Made by a program: the position numbers and the translations under genes | From: SIG603 sp964369225 | GTDB lineage: Bacteria; Bacillota; Clostridia; Oscillospirales; Acutalibacteraceae | Reading direction: 5' to 3' | NCBI GenBank assembly: GCA_964369225.1 | Contig: CAYJER010000056.1 | Coordinates: 1 to 13,352, forward strand | Length of the DNA: 13,352 nt | Shown: positions 8,212-13,352 of the stretch, in pieces | Layout of the letters: every line of letters begins with the position of its first letter | Position numbering within the stretch: the first letter of the stretch is position 1 | Notes under the pieces: generated by a model | The model's database searches: none | What the model was told of the DNA's origin: nothing | Seen by the model: the letters and a program-made list of their open reading frames with translations, nothing else

Positions 8212-8289
8212 TGTAGGGGACGGGTTTTCCGTCACGAAAAAACTAGCAGTTTCAGCTAAATTATTTCGTGATAAAGCCCCGTCCCCTAT
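8212..8289. repeat. MITE-like palindromic element of about 75 bp
   Basis: Nested inverted arms: AGGGGACGGG (8215-8224) with CCCGTCCCCT (8278-8287), TCACGAAA (8232-8239) with TTTCGTGA (8264-8271), and TAGC (8244-8247) with GCTA (8255-8258), separated by small internal loops. The left end (8212-8228) is identical over 17 bases to the last 17 bases of the window (13336-13352). It has no coding content and lies between two convergent genes. Confidence 0.7.
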
Positions 8290-8335
8290 TATCGTTTATT
8301 TATAATTGTGAAATTATTTTACTATTATAGCGGCG

Positions 8336-8366
8336 AAAAATAAAGATGAGAAAACTCCTTTATTTT
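8336..8366 (-). terminator. Terminator overlapping the stop of the lipoprotein gene
   Basis: On the minus strand, AAAATAAAG-GAG pairs with CTC-(AT bulge)-CTTTATTTT around a TTTT loop and ends in a run of Us (8340-8336). The stop codon TAA (8360-8362) lies within the first arm. The stem is AT-rich, so termination strength is uncertain. Confidence 0.55.
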
Positions 8367-9229
8367 AGTTGTTCTGCAATTCCAGTAATCGCATCAAAAG
8401 AAAGTAATTTATCAAGACCAGTAGAAGATTTATATTCTACTTCATAGCAAGGTCTAACTGTTAAATTCTCAAAAGGGTTTCCTGAATTTTCTGGAGCTAT
8501 ATAATATGTAAAATGAATATTATACTCTTCTAAATCGTATTCATCTTCAACTTTAGCCTTAATATAATCTTCTGAATATATTTCAATTTCTTCTTCATCA
8601 AAAAAATTATAAGCATTTGAAACTGATAAATTCTGCAAACCATCCGATGTGTAAATAGCCGAATAAATAAACGGATTAGTTATTCTGCTACCACTGTTTG
8701 TGCTAAGCGTTTTGTTTTTATATGTTAGATAAATTTGAAGCACATATGCATTGTTTAACTCCAGACTATATGTATCGATATAAATATCTGAATTCATACC
8801 TAATTCTTTTAATAGATTTCTACAATCTGTTTCAACTTCTTCTATTGTCATGAAGTCTAATTCGTCTCGATGTTCACTTTCACTAAAAGTTGTATTCAAA
8901 AAAACTAAAGACTCTCTCCAAATATCCATATTTAAAGTAGTAGCAAATGTTTTAGATTCAGATAGACTACTTTTTTCCAAAAGCATATAAGGACTTCCCT
9001 CTTCATTCCAAACAACAGCAGAATCATATTCTATTCTTTCGTACTGATTAAAAACATCCCATTTCTCTAATAATTGTTCCTCTGAAAATGTTATTAATTC
9101 AGCCTTTGCAATAAAATCTGTAGTTTTCTCTTCTGCTATTTCTTGTGAACTAGAAAAATTCACATCTCCTGAACATCCTGTCGCTACAATCAAAATAAGT
9201 GATGATAGTAATAAAATTAATTTTTTCAT
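8360..9229 (-). CDS. Unrecognised lipoprotein with PepSY-like C-terminal strand pattern
   Basis: A 289-residue protein that I cannot assign to a family. Residues 1-19 are a lipoprotein signal: MKK, a hydrophobic stretch and the lipobox A-T-G-C with C19 as the lipidated residue, so it should be anchored to the outer face of the cell membrane. The A at -3 of the lipobox is less usual than L. The mature part is acidic, with Ser/Glu-rich residues 20-45 as a likely linker. The end (VRPCYEVEY, then LLSFDAITGIAEQL, 258-288) recalls the last strands of PepSY-like domains, where a D-A-x-T-G turn is common; this is inference. The AAGGGA ribosome binding site (9231-9236) is unusually close to the ATG, about 2 nt from its GGG, so initiation may be weak or coupled to a short upstream reading frame (9238-9282). 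It is monocistronic with its own promoter, and not functionally tied to the trp genes by anything visible. Confidence 0.75.
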   Translation of the reverse strand: MKKLILLLSSLILIVATGCSGDVNFSSSQEIAEEKTTDFIAKAELITFSEEQLLEKWDVFNQYERIEYDSAVVWNEEGSPYMLLEKSSLSESKTFATTLNMDIWRESLVFLNTTFSESEHRDELDFMTIEEVETDCRNLLKELGMNSDIYIDTYSLELNNAYVLQIYLTYKNKTLSTNSGSRITNPFIYSAIYTSDGLQNLSVSNAYNFFDEEEIEIYSEDYIKAKVEDEYDLEEYNIHFTYYIAPENSGNPFENLTVRPCYEVEYKSSTGLDKLLSFDAITGIAEQLK

Positions 9230-9346
9230 ATCCCTTACTATTTAGTGATTGATTGCGTAATATTATTAACTAAACTCAACACTAAACACCCTTTCTATAA
9301 AAATTTAAACAAATGTGTACTATTAAATAAATTAACAGTTCTAAAG

Positions 9347-9378
9347 ATTTTGGGTTCTTCCCCATTACTGTCGTTTTT
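9347..9378. repeat. Degenerate dispersed repeat, copy in the lipoprotein leader
   Basis: ATTTTGGGTTCTT (9347-9359) and GTCGTTTTT (9370-9378) recur in the same order and spacing class at 11613-11625 and 11641-11649 between trpF and trpB. In this copy the GGGC/GCCC hairpin between the two blocks is lost. The element lies inside the predicted 5' leader of the lipoprotein gene. Confidence 0.55.
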
Positions 9379-9404
9379 AATAGTTTTTTTATTTATTCGA
9401 TTAA

Positions 9405-9433
9405 ATAATATCATATTTACACATAAAAATCAA
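9405..9433 (-). promoter_or_regulatory. Promoter of the lipoprotein gene
   Basis: On the minus strand, TTGATT (9428-9433), a 17-bp spacer and TATTAT (9405-9410) with an upstream TGA give a good -35 / extended -10 pair. The implied leader is about 165-170 nt long before the ATG at 9229. It contains a dispersed repeat and a possible short reading frame (9238-9282). Confidence 0.6.
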
Positions 9434-9497
9434 TAGATAATACTTACAATATATATATTACAGCCTTTTTAAAAATTTATATTTATAACCAATGCAA

Positions 9498-9566
9498 GGG
9501 CGGCCCTGAATGACCGCCCAAAACCTTAAATTTAACCTTAATTTGGGGCGAACATGTAGGTCCGCC
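9498..9566. repeat. Two GC-rich hairpins downstream of trpA
   Basis: GGGCGG (9498-9503) pairs with CCGCCC (9514-9519). A second hairpin pairs 9547-9552 with 9561-9566, with full pairing only when read as minus-strand RNA (one G-U). Both are related in style to the GGGGCGACC repeats. They lie 31 to 100 bp past the trpA stop and could close or protect the operon mRNA 3' end, but no T-tract follows either. Apart from these hairpins and the lipoprotein leader and promoter, the 9230-9597 gap shows no gene. Confidence 0.5.
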
Positions 9567-9597
9567 ACTACTACTCTGTGTCAATTAAATTTTTCTA

Positions 9598-10359
9598 TTA
9601 AATACTCTCTACAATGTCCGAAACATATTCAAAGACTTTTGTAGGGCTTTTTTCTGCGTGTTCGGCAATTATTTTTACTATAGCCGAGCCTACTATAACC
9701 CCGTCAGCTTTTTTTGTCATTTGTTTAGCTTGCTCTTTTGTTGAAACCCCAAAACCTACAGCAACTGGCAAATCAGTAACCGTTCTAACAAGCTCTACCA
9801 TAGAGTCAATATCGGTCGCAATAGTTTGGCGAACACCTGTAACCCCAAGGGAAGAAACTAAATAAATAAAACCGCTCGCATTTTCAGCTATCATCTTAAT
9901 TCTATCGTTAGAAGTCGGAGCGATTAAAGATATAAAATCTAGTCCATTTTCTTCAAAAATCACACTAAATTCTTCTTTTTCCTCAAAAGGAATTTCAGGC
10001 AAAATAATTCCGCTCATGCCAATTTCTTTGCATTTTTTAGCAAACCTTTCAATCCCATATGAATAAACAATGTTTGCATATGTCATAAAAACCAACGGAA
10101 TTTTAACATCTAATGTAGCAATCATATCAAAAATATTGTCAGTGGTTACATTATTTTTAAGCGCCCTTATGTTAGCATCTTGTATAGTCTCGCCCTCGGC
10201 TGTTGGGTCAGAAAAAGGGATACCTAGCTCAATTATACTAGCTCCAGCCTTTTCAAGGCTATATATTATTTCCTTAGTTGTCTCTAAATTTGGGTCTCCA
10301 CAAGTGATAAAAGGTATAAACGCCTTTTTGTCTTTAAAAGCCTGTGCAATCTTGCTCAT
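9598..10359 (-). CDS. trpA: Tryptophan synthase alpha subunit
   Basis: A TIM-barrel lyase of 253 residues that cleaves indole-3-glycerol phosphate to indole and glyceraldehyde 3-phosphate and channels indole to TrpB. Visible motifs are PFITCGDPN (16-24), ELGIPFSDP with catalytic E44, and the phosphate-binding end VGFGVSTKEQ plus GVIVGSAIVK. The second catalytic acid, Asp60 of the Salmonella enzyme, is here E55 (DPTAEGETIQ). The ATG at 10359 is preferred over one 14 codons upstream: it overlaps the trpB stop as ATGA, has GGGAG 8 nt upstream (10368-10372), and begins the conserved MSKIAQAF. The longer frame would add 14 residues encoded inside trpB. It is the last gene of the trp unit. Confidence 0.96.
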   Translation of the reverse strand: MSKIAQAFKDKKAFIPFITCGDPNLETTKEIIYSLEKAGASIIELGIPFSDPTAEGETIQDANIRALKNNVTTDNIFDMIATLDVKIPLVFMTYANIVYSYGIERFAKKCKEIGMSGIILPEIPFEEKEEFSVIFEENGLDFISLIAPTSNDRIKMIAENASGFIYLVSSLGVTGVRQTIATDIDSMVELVRTVTDLPVAVGFGVSTKEQAKQMTKKADGVIVGSAIVKIIAEHAEKSPTKVFEYVSDIVESI

Positions 10360-11540
10360 TCTGATATCTCCCTTCCCTTGTATCTTGCAATTGATAGACA
10401 ATCTTTGTCTCCTCTGCCAGATAAATTCACTACTATAATCTTATCTTTATCCATTTTTCCTGCAATTTTCATTGTATAAGCTACCGCATGAGAGCTTTCA
10501 ATTGCCGGAATAATACCTTCGGTTCTTGATAAAAACTCAAAAGCTTCAACTGCCTCATCATCTGTAACCGCTACATACTGCGCTCTACCTATGTCATGTA
10601 AATTTGCATGTTCAGGGCCTGTTCCAGGGTAGTCAAGTCCAGCCGAAATCGAGTAAACAGGAGCGATTTGCCCGTATTCATCTTGACAAAAATAACTCTT
10701 CATCCCATGGAAAATTCCTATCTTACCAGTGTTAATACTTGCAGCTGTATCCTTAGTGTTTATTCCTCTACCAGCTGCCTCACAACCGATTAACTCAACC
10801 TCTTTGTCATCTATAAAATTATAAAAAGCGCCAATAGCATTAGAGCCACCGCCTATACAAGCGACTACAGTATCAGGCAGTCTACCCTCTTTTTCAAGGC
10901 ACTGCTCCTTAATCTCTTTTGATATCACAGCCTGAAAATCTCTTACAATTGTTGGGAACGGATGTGGTCCTACTACTGAACCTAAAACATAATGAGTGTC
11001 CTCAATTCTAGTAGTCCATTCACGCATAGTCTCTGAAACCGCATCTTTTAAAGTGGCTGTTCCAGCTGTTACAGGGTGAACTTTTGCACCTAACAATTCC
11101 ATTTTATACACATTTAGAGCCTGTCTGTCACAGTCTTCTTTTCCCATGAAAATTTCACATTCCATGCCAAAAAGTGCCGCCGCTGTAGCTGTTGCAACTC
11201 CGTGTTGACCAGCTCCTGTCTCTGCAATAACTCTTTTTTTTCCCATTTTTTTAGCTAGTAAAACTTGTCCTAAAACGTTGTTAATTTTGTGCGCACCAGT
11301 GTGATTTAAGTCTTCTCTTTTTAGGTAAATCTTAGCTCCACCTAAGGTTTCTGTCATTTTTTTTGCATAATAAAGGCGAGATGGTCTACCAGCATATTCA
11401 TTAAAAAGCTCAGCCAACTCTCTGTTAAATTCAGCGTCATTTTTATAGAAGTCATAGGCTTTTTCTAATTCTATAATCGAGTTCATAAGTGTCTCGGGGA
11501 TATATTGCCCACCGTGAACACCAAATTTTGTATTATTCAT
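10356..11540 (-). CDS. trpB: Tryptophan synthase beta subunit
   Basis: A PLP enzyme of 394 residues that condenses indole with serine to make tryptophan in the alpha2-beta2 complex with TrpA. The internal-aldimine lysine is K85 in NHTGAHKINN. The catalytic acid is E107 in AETGAGQHG. The PLP phosphate loop is GGGSNAIG (230-237), and NLSGRGDKD (372-380) holds the serine that contacts the pyridine nitrogen. Length and motifs are those of the standard TrpB1 type that partners TrpA. AAGGAG (11548-11553) lies 7 nt before the ATG. The stop overlaps the trpA start by 4 bp, which should keep the two subunits at similar levels. Unlike the other junctions of the unit, 212 bp separate it from trpF. Confidence 0.97.
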   Translation of the reverse strand: MNNTKFGVHGGQYIPETLMNSIIELEKAYDFYKNDAEFNRELAELFNEYAGRPSRLYYAKKMTETLGGAKIYLKREDLNHTGAHKINNVLGQVLLAKKMGKKRVIAETGAGQHGVATATAAALFGMECEIFMGKEDCDRQALNVYKMELLGAKVHPVTAGTATLKDAVSETMREWTTRIEDTHYVLGSVVGPHPFPTIVRDFQAVISKEIKEQCLEKEGRLPDTVVACIGGGSNAIGAFYNFIDDKEVELIGCEAAGRGINTKDTAASINTGKIGIFHGMKSYFCQDEYGQIAPVYSISAGLDYPGTGPEHANLHDIGRAQYVAVTDDEAVEAFEFLSRTEGIIPAIESSHAVAYTMKIAGKMDKDKIIVVNLSGRGDKDCLSIARYKGREISE

Positions 11541-11752
11541 CTAATTGCTCCTTATATTTTTATTAAGTTATTTTAATTAAATTTAAAAGTTTTACTAAAT
11601 TTTTTTCAAAAAATTTTGGGTTCTTAGGGCAAAGCCCTTAGTCGTTTTTCGCAAAAAACGAAATCTCTTTCCTAAGAAGCGTATTTTTGAAAGTGAATTT
11701 AGGCACTTTAGTGCCTAAAGAGAAAACTTTTTACAAGAGAAAAAGTTTTCTT
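11541..11752. repeat. Hairpin-packed trpF-trpB spacer
   Basis: Four hairpins lie within 126 bp: AGGGC/GCCCT (11626-11638); TCGTTTTT/AAAAACGA (11642-11661); TTTAGGCACT/AGTGCCTAAA, a perfect 10-bp stem with a TT centre (11698-11719); and AGAAAACTTTTT/AAAAAGTTTTCT, a perfect 12-bp stem with a 7-nt loop (11721-11751), which ends 1 bp from the trpF stop. None is followed by a clean T-tract on the minus strand. Part of the spacer (11613-11649) matches the dispersed repeat at 9347-9378. No gene or convincing promoter was seen. Confidence 0.75.
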
Positions 11753-12352
11753 CTATAAATCTCTTACCTTATCTACTATAATTTTCATCTTTTGATAATC
11801 CTTGAATTTACCTGTTTCTACTCCACTGCTAACATCTATTACAAACGGCTTAAATTTTTGTATAGCCTCTTCAATATTCTCACAGTTTATTCCACCGGCT
11901 AGAATAAAATCCTTATTAAAACTTGAAATAAGCTCCCACTCAAAACTTTCACCAGTGCCATAACCATTATCAAGCAAACTTAAATCCGCACTGCATAAAC
12001 TTGACTTTTCTATGTCTGACTTAGAACGAATTTTAAAGGCTCTCCAAATTTCTTTGTTAGGTAAAACCGCTCTTAATCTATCAATATAATCATTATTTTC
12101 ATCGCCGTGTAGCTGAATTACATCACAAATTTCAGCAAATTTTTCTATATATTCAATCGGTTTATTCACAAAAACGCACACAGATTTTATATTTTTATCA
12201 AGCCTTGATATTAAATCTATTGCCGTTTCAAGATTTATACTCCTGTGACTTTTAGGGAAATCTATTATAAATCCAGCATAATCAGGCTTAGCCTTGTTCA
12301 CATAATCAATATCTTGAGGTCTAAAAAGTCCGCAAATTTTAATTTTGCTCAT
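11753..12352 (-). CDS. trpF: Phosphoribosylanthranilate isomerase
   Basis: A 199-residue TIM barrel that turns phosphoribosylanthranilate into CdRP, the substrate of TrpC. Key features are KICGL with the catalytic cysteine C7, QLHGDE (80-85), the catalytic aspartate D128 in LLDNGYGTG, and the phosphate-binding LAGGIN (151-156) and DVSSGVE (173-179). I start it at the ATG at 12352, because AAAGGG (12361-12366) is 8 nt upstream. The GTG at 12361 overlaps that ribosome binding site and would add only MQI before the conserved start. It overlaps the trpC stop by 14 bp, which suggests translational coupling. Confidence 0.95.
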   Translation of the reverse strand: MSKIKICGLFRPQDIDYVNKAKPDYAGFIIDFPKSHRSINLETAIDLISRLDKNIKSVCVFVNKPIEYIEKFAEICDVIQLHGDENNDYIDRLRAVLPNKEIWRAFKIRSKSDIEKSSLCSADLSLLDNGYGTGESFEWELISSFNKDFILAGGINCENIEEAIQKFKPFVIDVSSGVETGKFKDYQKMKIIVDKVRDL

Positions 12353-13130
12353 AATCTGCACCCTTTATCTTAGAAATAAATTCCCTTTTGTTATCGGTTC
12401 TCATAAGCGCCTCACCTATTAATAGAGCGTCAGCACCTTTTTTTACAAGACTTATTCCGTCTTCTACTGTGGCAATTCCGCTTTCTGCAATATAAATTAC
12501 GTCTTCTGGAATATAGGTTTTAAGCTCGCTTGCATTATCAAGGTTTACTGTGAAATCTTTTAAGTTCCGATTATTAACACCGATAATTTTAGCGCCAGCC
12601 TTAATCGCAGAATTTATTTCTTTTTCGTCGTGAGCCTCGACCACAGCGTTTATCCCCAGATTGTTACATATTTCGATATAAGATTTAATCTGATTAGTAG
12701 TAAGAATTGCAACTATCAGCAATACGCAATCTGCCCCCATTAGCTTAGCCTGATATATTTGGTACTCGTCTACTGTGAAATCTTTTCTAAGCATTGGCAG
12801 GCTCACATTAGCCCTAATTTCTTTAAAAATCTCATCACTGCCTAAGAACCATTTTGGTTCTGTCAACACAGAAATACAGGTAGCACCTACTTTTTCATAT
12901 TCCTTAGCAATTTCTAAATAAGGGAAATCCTCTGATATAACACCCTTAGATGGTGAAGCTTTTTTAACCTCGCATATAAGCGACGGAAAATTATTTCTTA
13001 AAGCCTTTTCAAAAACAAAGTCACCTTTTTCAAGACTTAACGCCTTTAGTTTTATTTCTTCAAGACTTATTTTTTCTTTATCTTTTAACACACGCTCTTT
13101 TGCGTGATTAGCAAGTTGATCCAGTATCAT
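12339..13130 (-). CDS. trpC: Indole-3-glycerol phosphate synthase
   Basis: A 263-residue TIM barrel that closes CdRP to indole-3-glycerol phosphate with loss of CO2 and water. All catalytic positions known from the Sulfolobus enzyme have counterparts: E54 and K56 (CEVKKASPSKG), K116 (LRKDFT), E165 (VVEAHDE), N186 (GVNNRNL), and E216 and S217 (IAESGI). The ALLIGEALM end gives the phosphate-binding site. It is a separate protein, not fused to TrpF as in enteric bacteria. The start is set by AGGAGG (13138-13143) 7 nt upstream of the ATG. It is the first trp gene inside the window; whether trpD and others precede it cannot be seen. Confidence 0.97.
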   Translation of the reverse strand: MILDQLANHAKERVLKDKEKISLEEIKLKALSLEKGDFVFEKALRNNFPSLICEVKKASPSKGVISEDFPYLEIAKEYEKVGATCISVLTEPKWFLGSDEIFKEIRANVSLPMLRKDFTVDEYQIYQAKLMGADCVLLIVAILTTNQIKSYIEICNNLGINAVVEAHDEKEINSAIKAGAKIIGVNNRNLKDFTVNLDNASELKTYIPEDVIYIAESGIATVEDGISLVKKGADALLIGEALMRTDNKREFISKIKGADYEQN

Positions 13131-13143
13131 TTTGATGCCTCCT

Positions 13144-13352
13144 ATTAATTTGACTAATGGTGAAGGACTATTTTTGACTAAAGACTAAAGGTGAAGGGTG
13201 AATGACTGTTTTTAGCTTTTGCCTAATTTAGGAATACAATCAATCTTACTGTTTTATTGTAGGGGAGGGTCTCTGTGCAGACGTGTTGATTAGGTTTTTT
13301 GATTTAAAACAAATTCGTTAAAACGCACAAATCCATGTAGGGGACGGGTTTT
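13144..13352. repeat. Repeat-rich region upstream of trpC
   Basis: Two degenerate copies of a TGACTAATGGTGAAGG-type unit (13151-13175 and 13183-13214) are followed by a GTAGGGGAGGGTCT element (13258-13272) and, at the window end, TGTAGGGGACGGGTTTT (13336-13352), identical to 8212-8228. No gene, convincing promoter, T-box or Trp-codon leader peptide was seen on the minus strand. Confidence 0.6.

Noticed and set aside
9245..9436. Plus-strand 63-codon open frame
   Set aside because: It covers the promoter and leader of the lipoprotein gene on the other strand, has no ribosome binding site, and its sequence is low-complexity translation of AT-rich DNA.
10360..10401. Longer start for trpA
   Set aside because: The added 14 residues lie inside trpB, lack similarity to TrpA, and the ATG at 10359 has its own ribosome binding site and the ATGA overlap.
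10070..10438. Plus-strand 122-codon open frame opposite trpA/trpB
   Set aside because: It lies antisense to two well-conserved enzyme genes and its hydrophobic translation is the usual shadow of such genes.
12353..12361. GTG start for trpF
   Set aside because: It overlaps the AAAGGG ribosome binding site that is well placed for the ATG at 12352.

Overview
The window reads as chromosome of a low-GC anaerobic Bacillota, most likely a Clostridia/Lachnospirales-type bacterium. This is an inference from the AT-rich sequence, strong AGGAGG ribosome binding sites, the clostridial style of the secreted carbohydrate protein and the many short GC-rich palindromic repeats between genes. No rRNA, tRNA, CRISPR array, transposase or integrase was seen.

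Layout. (1) 1-241: repeat-rich spacer with a terminator for the next gene. (2) 242-5821, minus: a very large secreted multidomain protein with a signal peptide, three lamin-G/concanavalin-like modules, two copies of a small CTANPQP module, two Big_2-like Ig domains, a GH141-type right-handed beta-helix and a C-terminal InlB B-repeat-like domain. (3) 5822-6062: divergent promoter region. (4) 6063-8141, plus: a 692-residue protein of no named family. I read it as an Hfq/Sm-like N-terminus, an alpha-helical repeat region, two divergent cold-shock-like OB domains and a C-terminal HEPN-type R-x4-H motif (RNALSH). (5) 8142-8359: palindromic repeats, one of which looks like the terminator of the plus-strand gene. 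(6) 8360-9229, minus: an unrecognised lipoprotein with its own promoter and a long leader. (7) 9598-13130, minus: trpC-trpF-trpB-trpA, covering the last steps of tryptophan synthesis. The genes for the first steps (trpE, trpG, trpD) are not in the window; they may lie beyond position 13352 or elsewhere.

How the genes work together. The four trp genes form one colinear unit. trpC/trpF overlap by 14 bp and trpB/trpA by 4 bp (ATGA), so each pair is likely translationally coupled. The trpF-trpB gap is instead 212 bp long and packed with hairpins. The glycan-active protein and the HEPN-type protein are divergent neighbours with separate promoters, and I see no functional link between them. The HEPN/cold-shock protein is the best candidate for an undescribed system: several RNA-binding modules on one chain with a ribonuclease-type motif, and no cognate antitoxin beside it.

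Two starts differ from the longest reading frames. trpF most likely starts at 12352 rather than at the GTG at 12361, and trpA at 10359 rather than 10401. Domain calls come from reading the translated sequences by eye; no database search was run.
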